Shown here in pieces: positions 35,816 through 44,894 of a stretch of 64,000 bases of DNA. This DNA comes from Jiangella sp. DSM 45060 (GTDB lineage: Bacteria > Actinomycetota > Actinomycetes > Jiangellales > Jiangellaceae), in assembly GCF_900105175.1 (NCBI RefSeq), contig NZ_LT629771.1, positions 5,598,501 through 5,662,500 on the forward strand, in the 5' to 3' direction. The notes under the pieces are model-generated. The model was not told where the DNA came from, did not search any database, and was given only the letters and a program-made list of their open reading frames with translations. The translations under genes were made by a program, and so were the position numbers. Each line of letters starts with the position of its first letter. Position 1 is the stretch's first letter.

Positions 35816-37447
35816 TCACTCGGCCGCGGCGGCCGCCTCCTCGTAGTCCAGCCGCTCCAGTTCGCGCCGCATGATCTCGTCGTCCAGCTCACCGGCGTCG
35901 CGGGCGGCGGTGAGCGCCAGCCGCTGGGCGGCGAGGATCTCGCGGCGGACGGCGAGCATGGTCTCGCGCACCGCGGGGGCGTGCTCGGCCTCCTCGACCT
36001 CGGCGTCCAGAGCGTCGGCGGAGTGCCGGGCCCGCATCGCGGCGGCGAAGCGGTCCCGCATGGTGGTGAGGGCGACGGGATCGGCGCCCGGCGGCGGGTG
36101 GTCGAGCAGGTCGCGCAGGGTCTGCTCGGCCGCCGCCCGCGCGATCCGGCGTGCCCGCCGGACCTCCTCGGACTCCTCCTCGCGCTCCGCGTCGTCGTCG
36201 ATGTCCATGCGCCGGACCAGGACCGGCAGCGTCGGCGCCTGGATGAGCAGGCTCCCGACGGCGACGACGAACGCGAGCGCCTGGATGGTGCTGCGGCCCG
36301 GGAACGGCTCGCCGGACGCCGTCACGGCGGGCACACCGGCCGCCGCGGCCAGCGTCACCACCCCGCGCATGCCGGACCACGAGAGCACCGTGAGCTGCGC
36401 CCGCGGCAGCGGCTGGTGGGTACGCGGCCGCCGCCGGCGCCGTCGCCACGGGAGCCGCAGGTAGCGCCGTCGCAGCACCCGCTGGCCGTAGGTGAGGAAC
36501 ACCCAGAACGGCCGGATCAGCAGCACCGTCAGCAGCACGACGACGGCCGACAGCGCGAACCGCGCCCACTCGCCGTCCGCCAGCCCCAGGTCGGCGAAGA
36601 CGAACCTGCACTGCAGGCCCATGTAGGCGAAGACGAACGCCTCGAGCAGGGTGTCGAGGCTGCGCCAGACCTGCCGGCCCTGCAGCCGTGTCTCGAACCC
36701 GGCGTCGGCGTCGTGGTGGCCGAGCCAGAACCCCGCGGCGACGACGGCGAGGACGCCGGACGCGTGCAGTTCCTCGGCGAACAGGAACGCGGCGAACGGC
36801 ACCACCAGCCCGAGCGCCGTCTCCAGGCCACTCTCGCCCAGCCGCTGACGGGTCCAGTGCACGCCCGCGGCGAGCGCGACGCCGACACCGACGCCGACCA
36901 CCGCCGAGTACACGAACAGCAGCAGCGCGTTGCCGATGAACGGGTGGCTGCCGGTGGCCGCGGCCACCGCCAGCGTGAAGATGGTCAGCGCGGTCGCGTC
37001 GTTGACCAGGCTCTCCCCGGTCAGGATCGTCATCAGCCGCTTCGGCAGCCCCAGCTTCCGCCCGATCGCGACCGCGCTGACGGCGTCCGGCGGCGCCACG
37101 ACCGCGCCCAGCACCAGCGCCGACACCAGCCCGAGCCCCGGCACCACCCAGTTCGCCACCACGCCCGTGACCAGCGTCGACACGACCACCATGCCGACAC
37201 CGAGGGACAGGATCGGGCGCAGGTTGCGGGCCAGGCTGTAGACGGAGAAGTCCAGCGCCGCGGAGTACAGCAGCGGCGGCAGCACGACGCTGAGGATGAG
37301 GTCGGGCTCCAGCTCGAACCGCGGCAGCCCGGGCACGAACGACACCGCCGACGCCAGCACCACGACCACGATCGACGGCTGCAGCCCGCGCCGGTTGGCG
37401 ACCGCGGTCACCGCGATCGCGCCCACCACCACGAGCAGCAACTGCAT
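35816..37447 (-). CDS. CPA1-type Na+/H+ antiporter
   Basis: 543 residues from ATG 37447. The first 420 residues form 10-12 membrane helices of the Na_H_Exchanger family; the conserved LVNDATALTIF (GESLVND) and SGMRGVVTLAAAAGVPA are visible. A charged cytoplasmic tail (about 430-543, Glu/Arg-rich helices) follows. It should exchange Na+ or K+ for H+ across the membrane. Start is where the first helix begins. It is preceded by a hairpin after cydB, so it is probably a separate unit. Confidence 0.9.
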   Translation of the reverse strand: MQLLLVVVGAIAVTAVANRRGLQPSIVVVVLASAVSFVPGLPRFELEPDLILSVVLPPLLYSAALDFSVYSLARNLRPILSLGVGMVVVSTLVTGVVANWVVPGLGLVSALVLGAVVAPPDAVSAVAIGRKLGLPKRLMTILTGESLVNDATALTIFTLAVAAATGSHPFIGNALLLFVYSAVVGVGVGVALAAGVHWTRQRLGESGLETALGLVVPFAAFLFAEELHASGVLAVVAAGFWLGHHDADAGFETRLQGRQVWRSLDTLLEAFVFAYMGLQCRFVFADLGLADGEWARFALSAVVVLLTVLLIRPFWVFLTYGQRVLRRRYLRLPWRRRRRRPRTHQPLPRAQLTVLSWSGMRGVVTLAAAAGVPAVTASGEPFPGRSTIQALAFVVAVGSLLIQAPTLPVLVRRMDIDDDAEREEESEEVRRARRIARAAAEQTLRDLLDHPPPGADPVALTTMRDRFAAAMRARHSADALDAEVEEAEHAPAVRETMLAVRREILAAQRLALTAARDAGELDDEIMRRELERLDYEEAAAAAE

Positions 37448-37487
37448 CGTCTGGCAGGCTAGCGGGCCGGCCCGCCCACTCCCCCGA

Positions 37488-37533
37488 CCCCGCCCACGTT
37501 GATCTTGAAGATCAACTTCGGAGTGGGGCGGGG
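37488..37533 (-). terminator. nested hairpin after cydB (also GTTGATC palindrome, copy 2)
   Basis: GTTGATCTT-G-AAGATCAAC (37498-37516) is a perfect 9-bp inverted repeat. Outside it CCCCGCCCAC (37488-37497) pairs with GTGGGGCGGGG (37523-37533) with one bulged G. It lies directly after the cydB stop codon and before the antiporter start, in the direction of transcription. Its core matches the palindrome at 18687-18713. Confidence 0.65.
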
Positions 37534-38532
37534 CTACGGGATGTGCTGGACCCCGATCCGCTTGCGGAACATCCAGTAGACCCAGCTCTGGTACGCCAGC
37601 ACGACCGGCACGAACGGCACCGCCACCCACGTCATCACGGTCAGCGTGTAGTCCGACGACGACGCGTTCGTCGTGGTCAGGCCGTTCGCGGCGTCGAGCG
37701 TCGACGGCAGCACGTCCGGGTAGAGCGCGGCGAACAGCGTCGCGCCGACCGCCGCCACCGTCGCGAACGTCGCGGTGAACGCCCAGCCCTCGCGGCCGCG
37801 CGCGTTCGCCGTCGCACCTGCCGCGACCGCCACCACCGCGACGATCGCCGCGGCGCCGGCCGCCCACGACGGCGAGTCGTCGCGCAGCACCGTCCACCCG
37901 AGGAACCCGGCCAGCACGACGGCGACCGGGACCGCGAGCCGTCCGGCCAGCCGCCGCGCCCGCTCCCGGATCTCCCCGACCGTCTTCAGGCCCAGGTAGT
38001 GGGCGCCGTGCAGCAGCGACAGCGCCAGCGTCACGACACCGCCGAGCAGCGTGTACGGCGTCACGACATCGCCGAGGTCGCCGACGAAGTCGTGACCGGC
38101 ATCCAGCGGCAGCCCCTGCGCGAACGCCGCCAGCAGCACGCCCCACACGAACGCCGGCACCGCCGAGCCGGCGAAGATCACCAGGTCCCAGCGGTTCCGC
38201 CAGGTCGCGGTGTCGCCCTTGGCGCGGTACTCGAAGGCCAGGCCGCGGCCGATCAGCGTCAACAGGATCAGCACCAGCGGCAGGTAGTACGCCGACCACG
38301 CCGTGGCGTACCACTCCGGGAACGCGGCGAACGTCGCGCCGACCGCGGTGATGACCCAGACCTCGTTGCCGTCCCAGACCGGGCCGATCGTGTTGATGAG
38401 GACGCGGCGCTCGGTGTCGTCGCGGGCGAACCGGCGGGTCAGCATGCCGACGCCGAAGTCGAAGCCCTCGAGCGCGAGGTAGCCGATCCAGAGGACCGCG
38501 ATGAGCAGGAACCACAGCGTGCTCAACTCCAT
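37534..38532 (-). CDS. cydB: cytochrome bd ubiquinol/menaquinol oxidase subunit II
   Basis: 332 residues, about 8-9 membrane helices. It opens WFLLIAVLWIGYLALEGFDF and continues NTIGPVWDGNEVWVI, both typical of CydB. With CydA it forms the high-affinity bd oxidase, which reduces O2 with quinol electrons without pumping protons. ATG 38532 lies 14 bp after the cydA stop. No cydDC genes, needed for bd assembly in other bacteria, are found next to it. Confidence 0.95.
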   Translation of the reverse strand: MELSTLWFLLIAVLWIGYLALEGFDFGVGMLTRRFARDDTERRVLINTIGPVWDGNEVWVITAVGATFAAFPEWYATAWSAYYLPLVLILLTLIGRGLAFEYRAKGDTATWRNRWDLVIFAGSAVPAFVWGVLLAAFAQGLPLDAGHDFVGDLGDVVTPYTLLGGVVTLALSLLHGAHYLGLKTVGEIRERARRLAGRLAVPVAVVLAGFLGWTVLRDDSPSWAAGAAAIVAVVAVAAGATANARGREGWAFTATFATVAAVGATLFAALYPDVLPSTLDAANGLTTTNASSSDYTLTVMTWVAVPFVPVVLAYQSWVYWMFRKRIGVQHIP

Positions 38533-38546
38533 GATCTGCACTCCCC

Positions 38547-39986
38547 TCAGTACGCGAAGCTCAGCGGCTTGTCGGCGTCGTCGTCCTCGTCGCGTGGCGG
38601 CGGTGGCGCGACGTCGGGCAGGCCCGGCCGCGCGTGCTTGACCAGCAGGTGCACCCACAGCCAGGTCAGGCCCGCGTAGAGGACGGTGAACGCGGCCAGC
38701 GAGATGAACACCGTCCGGGCGGTGGTGCTGGGGCTGATGCCGGACGCCGTCGGCATCAGGCCGAACACCAGCCACGGCTGCCGGCCCATCTCGGTGAAGA
38801 TCCAGCCGAGGGCGTTGCCGGCCAGCGGAAGGAGCGGGAGCACCGCCGTGACGCGCAGCGCCCACGGCGACGTCGGCACCCGTCCGCGTCTGGTCGCCCA
38901 CAGCTGCCAGAGCGCGATCAGCCCGGCCAGCCCGCCCATCGTGATCATCATCCGGAACGTCCAGTACGTGACCGGGATGTTCGGGCTGTAGTCGCCCGGG
39001 CCGAACTCCTCCTCGTACTGCGCCTGCAGGTCGTTGATGCCCTGGACCTCGCCGTCGAACGAGCCGGTCCCGAGGAACGACAGCAGCTGCGGCACCTCGA
39101 TCGAGTAGATCGCCTCGCTGCCGTCCAGCGTGCCGATGGTGAACAGCGAGAACGGCGCCGGCTGCTGCGTCTCGTACAGCGCCTCGGCGGCGGCCATCTT
39201 CATCGGCTGCACCTCGGTCATGACCTTGCCCTGGAAGTCGCCGGAGACCGCGACCCCGATGCCGCCGACGAGGACGGTGACGGCGCCGATGCGCAGCGCG
39301 GTACGGAACGCGCCACGGTCCGACGGCGCGCCGGGCTCGGCGTCCTCCGGGTGGCGCGCGCCGCGGATCAGGTGCCACATCGCGACGGCCGCCACCACGC
39401 CGCCGCCGACCATGAACGCGGCGAAGATCGTGTGCGGGAACGTGACCAGCAGCACCTTGTTCGTCAGCACCGCCCAGATGTCGGTCAGCTCGGCGCGGCC
39501 GGCCTCCTCGTTGATCTCGTAGCCGACGGGGTGCTGCATGAACGAGTTCGCGGCCAGGATGAAGTACGCCGACAGCAGCGTCCCGAACGCCGTGACCCAG
39601 ATCGTGGCCAGGTGGATCTTCGGCGGGATGCGGCCCCAGCCGAAGATCCAGACGCCGACGAACACCGACTCGAGGTAGAACGCGAGCAGCGCCTCCATCG
39701 CCAGCGGCGCGCCGAACACGTCGCCGACGAACCGGCTGAAGTCGCTCCAGTTCATGCCGAACTGGAACTCCTGCACGAGGCCGGTGACCACGCCGACGGC
39801 GAGGTTGATGAGCAGCAGCTTCCCGAAGAACTTGGTGAGCCGCAGCCAGCGCTCGCTCTTCGTGCGCATCCACACCGACTGCATGATCGCGACGAGGAAC
39901 GCCATCGAGATGGTGAACGGGACGAAGAAGAAGTGCACCACCGTCGTGATGCCGAACTGCCAGCGGGCGAGGTCCAGCACGTCCAT
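38547..39986 (-). CDS. cydA: cytochrome bd ubiquinol/menaquinol oxidase subunit I
   Basis: 479 residues with nine membrane helices. Haem-ligand and quinol motifs are present: RWQFGITTVVHFFFVPFT (His), MQHPVGYEIN, and GWIFTEMGRQPWLVFGLM (GRQPW of the Q-loop region). It carries haems b558, b595 and d. The start at 39986 is separated from blaI by 81 bp that contain a series of CTACG/CGTAG half-sites. Confidence 0.96.
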   Translation of the reverse strand: MDVLDLARWQFGITTVVHFFFVPFTISMAFLVAIMQSVWMRTKSERWLRLTKFFGKLLLINLAVGVVTGLVQEFQFGMNWSDFSRFVGDVFGAPLAMEALLAFYLESVFVGVWIFGWGRIPPKIHLATIWVTAFGTLLSAYFILAANSFMQHPVGYEINEEAGRAELTDIWAVLTNKVLLVTFPHTIFAAFMVGGGVVAAVAMWHLIRGARHPEDAEPGAPSDRGAFRTALRIGAVTVLVGGIGVAVSGDFQGKVMTEVQPMKMAAAEALYETQQPAPFSLFTIGTLDGSEAIYSIEVPQLLSFLGTGSFDGEVQGINDLQAQYEEEFGPGDYSPNIPVTYWTFRMMITMGGLAGLIALWQLWATRRGRVPTSPWALRVTAVLPLLPLAGNALGWIFTEMGRQPWLVFGLMPTASGISPSTTARTVFISLAAFTVLYAGLTWLWVHLLVKHARPGLPDVAPPPPRDEDDDADKPLSFAY

Positions 39987-40009
39987 GCGCGTTGCCCTTC
40001 GGGTGCGTA

Positions 40010-40051
40010 CTACGTTACGTCGTAGATGCTACGACATACTGTAGTACTACG
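40010..40051. promoter_or_regulatory. array of BlaI-type operator half-sites shared by cydA and blaI
   Basis: CTACG-N6-CGTAG (40010-40025), CGTAG-ATG-CTACG (40021-40033), then GTAGTACTAC (40041-40050) and a last CTACG (40047-40051). BlaI/MecI/CopY repressors bind dyads of the TACTACA/TGTAGTA class. The array fills the 81-bp gap between the cydA start (minus) and the blaI start (plus), so it can act on both promoters. Confidence 0.65.
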
Positions 40052-40067
40052 AGTGGTCGGTACACTG

Positions 40068-40463
40068 GTGAACGTGCCAGGACGTGCCCGACTCGGTGAA
40101 CTCGAACGCGCCGTCATGGAGCAGTTGTGGGCGCTGCGCGCGCCGGCCACCGTCCGTCAGGTGCACGAGGCGCTGGCCGGGTCGCGCGACATCGCGTACA
40201 CGACGGTCATGACGGTGCTCGATCGGCTGGCCCGCAAGGGGTCGGCAGAGCAGATCCGCGACGGCCGCGCCTACCGCTACCGGCCCGCGTTCAGCCGCGA
40301 CGAGCTCACGGCCGAGCTCATGCACGAGGCGCTCGACACCGTCGACGGCTCCGACCGCACGGCCGCGCTGCTGCGGTTCGTCGGGTCCGCCTCCGAGGAC
40401 GACGCGCGGGCGCTGCGCGAGGCGCTCGAGGCGGTGGAGCGGTCGGCTCGTGATTCCGCGTGA
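40068..40463 (+). CDS. BlaI/MecI/CopY family transcriptional repressor
   Basis: 131 residues from GTG 40068 (another GTG at 40074). The winged-helix domain is clear: LGELERAVMEQLWALRAPAT, VRQVHEALAG, RDIAYTTVMTVLDRLARKG and GRAYRYRPAFSRDELTA. A C-terminal dimerisation helix follows. BlaI repressors are inactivated by proteolysis triggered by an M56 membrane protease; the next gene encodes one and overlaps it by 4 bases. Its likely operators lie just upstream and also overlap the cydA promoter region. Confidence 0.92.
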   Translation: MNVPGRARLGELERAVMEQLWALRAPATVRQVHEALAGSRDIAYTTVMTVLDRLARKGSAEQIRDGRAYRYRPAFSRDELTAELMHEALDTVDGSDRTAALLRFVGSASEDDARALREALEAVERSARDSA

Positions 40464-41359
40464 CCGAGACCACGCCCGTTGTCCTGCTGGTCCTGGCGTT
40501 GCTGCTGACCGGCCCGGCGCCGGCGCTGCTGGCCCGGGCGTCGTGGCCGCTGCGGGCGCCGCGGGCGGCGCTGGTGCTGTGGCAGGCGGTCGCGCTGGCG
40601 GCGGTGCTGTCGGCGCTCGGCGCGGGCGCGTCGGCGGGGACGCTCGTCGTGACCCATCCGTCGCCGTCGGTCTGGCTGGTGGTGCTGCACGCGGCGGCGC
40701 TGCTGCTGACTGTGGTGGTCGTCGCACGGCTGCTGTGGTCGGCGCACACGCTGGGCATGACGCTGCGGGCCCGCCGTCGCCGGCAACGCCACGTCGTCGA
40801 CCTCGTCGGGCGCCCTGACCAGCGCGCGCCGGGCGCCCTGGTCGTCGACGTCGCGCGGCCGGTGGCGTACTGCATTCCGGGGGTGCGCTCGCGCGTGGTG
40901 GTGTCGGCGCCGGCGCTCGACGCGCTGGGCTCCGACGAGACCGCGGCCGTCCTGGCGCACGAGCGGGCGCACGTCCGGGCCCGCCACGACCTCGTCCTCG
41001 AGGGCTTCGGCGTGCTGCACGACGCGTTCCCGCGGTTCGTGCGCAGCTCGGTCGCCCTCGACTCCGCCGCCGGCCTCGTCGAGATGCTCGCCGACGACGC
41101 CGCCCGGCGACGCAGCGGCGCGGTGCCACTGGCGCGGGCGCTGGCCCGCATGGCCGACGCCCCCGTGCCCGCCGGCGCCCTCGGGTCCGGCTCCGTGACG
41201 CCCGCGGTCCGCATCCGCCGTCTCGCCGCCGCTCCGGGCCCGCAGCCGTGGCTGATCGCGGGGCTGGCCTACGCGGTTGCCGCGGCGCTCGTGGCGGTGC
41301 CGACCGTCGCGGTCGCGGTGCCCTGGCTGACGGCTTTGTCGCGCGCGCTGCTGCCCTGA
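40460..41359 (+). CDS. M56 family metallopeptidase (BlaR1-like, without sensor domain)
   Basis: 299 residues: four hydrophobic segments (about 5-25, 35-60, 75-95 and 270-295) and a zinc protease motif VLAHERAHVRARHD (HExxH) at about residue 172. It lacks the extracellular penicillin-binding sensor domain of classical BlaR1. It is translationally coupled to blaI and is expected to cleave or otherwise release the repressor. The signal it reads is unknown. Confidence 0.88.
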   Translation: MTETTPVVLLVLALLLTGPAPALLARASWPLRAPRAALVLWQAVALAAVLSALGAGASAGTLVVTHPSPSVWLVVLHAAALLLTVVVVARLLWSAHTLGMTLRARRRRQRHVVDLVGRPDQRAPGALVVDVARPVAYCIPGVRSRVVVSAPALDALGSDETAAVLAHERAHVRARHDLVLEGFGVLHDAFPRFVRSSVALDSAAGLVEMLADDAARRRSGAVPLARALARMADAPVPAGALGSGSVTPAVRIRRLAAAPGPQPWLIAGLAYAVAAALVAVPTVAVAVPWLTALSRALLP

Positions 41360-41407
41360 CGCATAGGTTGGCCAATGACGGCACACGTCCGACCCGAAGG
41401 AGCCGGC

Positions 41408-41728
41408 ATGATCCCCGCCGCGCAGCTCACCGATCCCACCGTCCGTGCCCTGGTCGCCGCCATCAACGACGGCGACCGCGCCGCCTTCCTGGGCTTGCTC
41501 ACCCCCGACGCCGTCCTCACCGACGACGGCTCGCAGCGCGACCTCGAGGACTGGATCGACCGCGAGATCTTCACCGTCAACGGCCACCTGGAGGTCGAGT
41601 CCCAGTCGTCGGACGGACGGTCGCTGGTCGCGGCCTACCGCAACGACACGTGGGGCCAGATGCGCACGTCCTGGTCCTTCACCGTCGTCGACGGCAGGAT
41701 CAGCCTTCTCGCGACCGGCCAGGCCTGA
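41408..41728 (+). CDS. NTF2-like/SnoaL-type small protein
   Basis: 106 residues with the alpha-plus-beta NTF2 pattern: LVAAINDGDRAAFLGLLTPD, AVLTDDGSQRDLEDWIDREI and WSFTVVDGRISLLATGQA. AAGGAG precedes the ATG at 41408. Such proteins bind small ligands or act as isomerases; no catalytic residue can be assigned. It is 48 bp after the M56 gene and convergent with rsmI. Confidence 0.75.
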   Translation: MIPAAQLTDPTVRALVAAINDGDRAAFLGLLTPDAVLTDDGSQRDLEDWIDREIFTVNGHLEVESQSSDGRSLVAAYRNDTWGQMRTSWSFTVVDGRISLLATGQA

Positions 41729-41740
41729 CGCCGCAACGGC

Positions 41741-42604
41741 TCAGTCGGCGGCGTCCTTCGCCGCCACGACCGCCGCGTAGACCTCGCGCTTCGGCAACCC
41801 CAGTTCCCGGGCGACCTCCGCGATGGCCTCCTTGCGGCGCACACCGGCCGCCTCGCGCTCGACCACCTGCGCCACCGCGTCGGCCGGGGTGGCGGTCGCC
41901 GAGCGGGGTGGCGCGCCCTGCACCACCAGCGTGATCTCGCCGAGCGGCCCGTCCGCCGTCGCCCACGAGGCGAGTTCGCCCAGCGGCCCGCGCCGGACCT
42001 CCTCGTGCGTCTTGGTCAGCTCGCGGCACACCGCCGCCGGACGGTCCGCGCCGAACGCCGCCGCCATCGCCGTCAGCGTGTCGGCCAGCCGGTGCCTCGA
42101 CTCGAAGAACACCATCGTCCGCTGCTCGTCGGCCAGCGCGGCGAACGTCCGCGACCGCTCCCCAGGCCGGCGCGGCGGGAAGCCCTCGAAGCAGAACCGG
42201 TCGACCGGCAGCCCGCTGACGGCGAGCGCCGTCAGCACCGCCGACGGCCCGGGTACGGACGTCACCCGGACGCCCGCCGCCACCGCCGCCGCCACCAGTC
42301 GGTACCCGGGGTCGGACACCGACGGCATGCCGGCGTCGGTCACCAGCACCACGCGGGCGCCGTCGGTCAGCGCGGCCAGCAGCTCCGGCGTGCGCGCGGA
42401 CTCGTTGCCTTCGAAGTACGACACCAGCCGCCCGGCGATCGTCACACCCAGCGACGACGTCAGCCGGAGCAGCCGCCGGGTGTCCTCCGCCGCCACCACG
42501 TCAGCAGCCGCCAGCTCGGCCGCGAGCCGCGGCGGAGCGTCGCCGGCGTCGCCGATCGGGGTGCCGGCCAGCACCAGGACACCGTCCGTCGTCGAGTTCG
42601 CCAC
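41741..42604 (-). CDS. rsmI: 16S rRNA (cytidine(1402)-2'-O)-methyltransferase
   Basis: 287 residues, SAM-dependent SPOUT-unrelated TP-methylase family. Motifs: LVLAGTPIGDAGD, VVAAEDTRRLLRL, LVSYFEGNE, VVLVTDAGMPSVSDPGYRLV and VTSVPGPSAVLTALAVSG. It 2'-O-methylates C1402 of 16S rRNA. GTG start at 42604; the frame continues upstream but in noncoding style. It is divergent from pmt by 60 bp, as in mycobacteria. Confidence 0.95.
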   Translation of the reverse strand: MANSTTDGVLVLAGTPIGDAGDAPPRLAAELAAADVVAAEDTRRLLRLTSSLGVTIAGRLVSYFEGNESARTPELLAALTDGARVVLVTDAGMPSVSDPGYRLVAAAVAAGVRVTSVPGPSAVLTALAVSGLPVDRFCFEGFPPRRPGERSRTFAALADEQRTMVFFESRHRLADTLTAMAAAFGADRPAAVCRELTKTHEEVRRGPLGELASWATADGPLGEITLVVQGAPPRSATATPADAVAQVVEREAAGVRRKEAIAEVARELGLPKREVYAAVVAAKDAAD

Positions 42605-42664
42605 CCGCCCATCCTCGCGCAACGCAAGCCGCTGGTTCACAGCGAGCACTCGTAGGATGACCCG

Positions 42665-44254
42665 GTGACCCAGACGGTTGACGCCCCAGAGGCCTCCGAG
42701 ACGGAGCGCTCGGCGGCCGGCCTCCGAGCCCGCCTCGTCCGGCCGATGCCGTCCGACCGCGTCTGGGGCTGGATCGGCCCGCTGCTGGTCGGTGTGGTCG
42801 CGGCGGTGCTGCGACTGGTCGACCTCGGCCGTCCCGACAAGATCATCTTCGACGAGACGTACTACGCCAAGGACGCCTACTCGCAGCTGCTGTTCGGCTA
42901 CTCGCGCAAGTTCACCGAGGACGCCAACGAGCGGATCCTCAGCGGCGACCTCGACGTCTTCCTGAACGAGCCGTCGTTCGTCGTGCACCCGCCGGTCGGC
43001 AAGTTCATCATCGGCCAGGGCATCGACGTGTTCGGCATGGACCCGTTCGGCTGGCGCATCGCCGTCGCGCTGTGCGGGGTGGCGACGGTGGTCATGCTCG
43101 CCCGCATCGGGCGGCGGCTGTTCCGCTCGACTTTGCTCGGCTGCGTCGCCGGCCTGCTGCTCGCCGTCGACGGCCTGTCGATCGTGATGAGCCGGACGGC
43201 GGTGCTCGACGGCATCCTCGCGATGTTCATCGTCGCCGCGTTCGGCTGCCTGCTGATCGACCGCGACCAGATGCGGGCGAAGTACGCCGACTGGGGCGAG
43301 TCCAGGCTGGCCCGCGGGTTGACGGAACCGGGCGACGGCCCGCTGTTCTGGTGGCGGCCGTGGCGGCTGGCAGCCGGGATCATGCTCGGCCTGGCCTGCG
43401 GCACGAAGTGGAGCGGGCTGTACGCCGTCGCCGTGTTCGGGCTGATGACGGTGTTGTGGGAGATCGGCGCGCGGCGCGCGGCCGGGCTGCGCAGCCCCGT
43501 CCTCAACTCACTGCTGCGCGACGGGCCGGTCGCGTTCCTCACGATGGTCGTCACCGCCGCGTTCGTGTACGTCGTGTCGTGGTGGGGCTGGATCACGTCG
43601 TCCGACGGCTACCACCGGCAGTGGGCCACGGAGAACGCGCCGTCGGCGCTGGGCCAGTTGTTCCCGAGCTGGGCGCGCAGCCTGTGGCACTACCACTCGG
43701 AGATGTGGCGGTTCCACCGCGACCTCGACACCCCGCACGACTACATGTCCAAGCCGTGGGAGTGGCTCTACCTCGGCCGGCCGGTGTCGTTCGACTACGA
43801 GGGGTACGACCTCGGCCAGGCCGGTTGCGAGGCCGAGCGGTGCAGTCAGGCGGTGCTCGCGCTGGGCACGCCGCCGCTGTGGTGGGGTGCGTGCGCAGCG
43901 CTGCTGGTGTGCCTGTGGTGGTGGTTCTTCCGCCGCGACTGGCGGGCCGGTGCGATCCTCGCCGGAATCATCGCGACCTGGGTGCCGTGGCTGTTCTTCA
44001 CCGACCGGACGATCTTCTACTTCTACGCGGTCGCGATCGTGCCGTTCCTGGTGCTGGCCGTGACGTTCGTGCTGGGGCTGATCATCGGGCCGCCGGACGC
44101 CTCGCCGCGGCGGCGCGCCGTCGGGGTGGCGATCGCCGGTGGCTACGTCCTGATCGTCGTGGCCGTCGCCGCCTGGTTCTACCCCATCCACGTCGACCAG
44201 CTGATCTCGTACGACGCCTGGCGGGCGCGGATGTGGTTCAGCAGCTGGATCTAG
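42665..44254 (+). CDS. dolichyl-phosphate-mannose--protein mannosyltransferase (Pmt)
   Basis: 529 residues, GT39 family, about ten membrane helices. The first loop has GRPDKIIFDETYYAKDAYSQ (acidic DE motif needed for activity), followed by HPPVGKFIIGQGIDVFG, VMSRTAVLDGILAMF and GLACGTKWSGLY; a C-terminal segment reads WVPWLFFTDRTIFYFYA. It transfers mannose from polyprenyl-phosphate to secreted proteins outside the membrane. GTG start at 42665. Stop overlaps the convergent GDT1 gene by 4 bp. Confidence 0.95.
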   Translation: MTQTVDAPEASETERSAAGLRARLVRPMPSDRVWGWIGPLLVGVVAAVLRLVDLGRPDKIIFDETYYAKDAYSQLLFGYSRKFTEDANERILSGDLDVFLNEPSFVVHPPVGKFIIGQGIDVFGMDPFGWRIAVALCGVATVVMLARIGRRLFRSTLLGCVAGLLLAVDGLSIVMSRTAVLDGILAMFIVAAFGCLLIDRDQMRAKYADWGESRLARGLTEPGDGPLFWWRPWRLAAGIMLGLACGTKWSGLYAVAVFGLMTVLWEIGARRAAGLRSPVLNSLLRDGPVAFLTMVVTAAFVYVVSWWGWITSSDGYHRQWATENAPSALGQLFPSWARSLWHYHSEMWRFHRDLDTPHDYMSKPWEWLYLGRPVSFDYEGYDLGQAGCEAERCSQAVLALGTPPLWWGACAALLVCLWWWFFRRDWRAGAILAGIIATWVPWLFFTDRTIFYFYAVAIVPFLVLAVTFVLGLIIGPPDASPRRRAVGVAIAGGYVLIVVAVAAWFYPIHVDQLISYDAWRARMWFSSWI

Positions 44255-44838
44255 GTGAGCTCGGCGACGCCCTCGATCATGAGCCACACACCGAACAGGA
44301 CGAACAGAGCGGAGGCGCCGACCTGGATCAGCCGCTCGGGCAGCCGCTGCCCCAGGTAGCGGCCGACGACGATGGCCAGCGCGTCCGCGGCGACCATGCC
44401 GACGGTCGAGCCGATCCACACGCCGACCCAGTCGTTGTCGGCGGCCAGCGTGATGGTGGCGAGCATCGTCTTGTCGCCCAGCTCGGCCAGGAAGAACGCT
44501 GTGCCGACGGCGATGACGGCGGCCTTGGTGGTCCGTTCGGCCTTGCTCTTCTCGTCGTCGGTCAACGAGTCGCCCCGCCACGTCCAGGCGGCGAAACCGA
44601 AGAACGCGACCGCCGCGATGACGTTGATCCAGCCGGTCGGGAGCGCCTCGCCCAACCCGAACCCGATCGCGACCGACGCCAGGTGCACGACGGTCGTCGC
44701 GATCGTGATGCCGAGGATGACGTGCCACGCCTTGAACCGCGTGGCGAACGTCAGCGCCATCAGCTGGGACTTGTCACCGAGCTCGGCCACGAAGATGACG
44801 CCGAAGCTCACGAGGAACGCGGCCCACAGGTCGGCCAT
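44251..44838 (-). CDS. TMEM165/GDT1 family cation (manganese) transporter
   Basis: 195 residues from ATG 44838 with GGAAGGG just before. Six membrane helices in two repeats, each with the family motif: FVAELGDKSQLMALTFATR and FLAELGDKTMLATITLAA. Bacterial members (MneA/MnxA-like) export Mn2+. A yybP-ykoY manganese riboswitch precedes it, which fits a manganese-efflux role well. A longer frame starting inside the leader is not needed. Confidence 0.93.
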   Translation of the reverse strand: MADLWAAFLVSFGVIFVAELGDKSQLMALTFATRFKAWHVILGITIATTVVHLASVAIGFGLGEALPTGWINVIAAVAFFGFAAWTWRGDSLTDDEKSKAERTTKAAVIAVGTAFFLAELGDKTMLATITLAADNDWVGVWIGSTVGMVAADALAIVVGRYLGQRLPERLIQVGASALFVLFGVWLMIEGVAELT

Positions 44839-44894
44839 CGGATCCCTTCCGGTCACGCCGGACCGGAAGCTGCGAGACTCCGACCCGGCAACTA

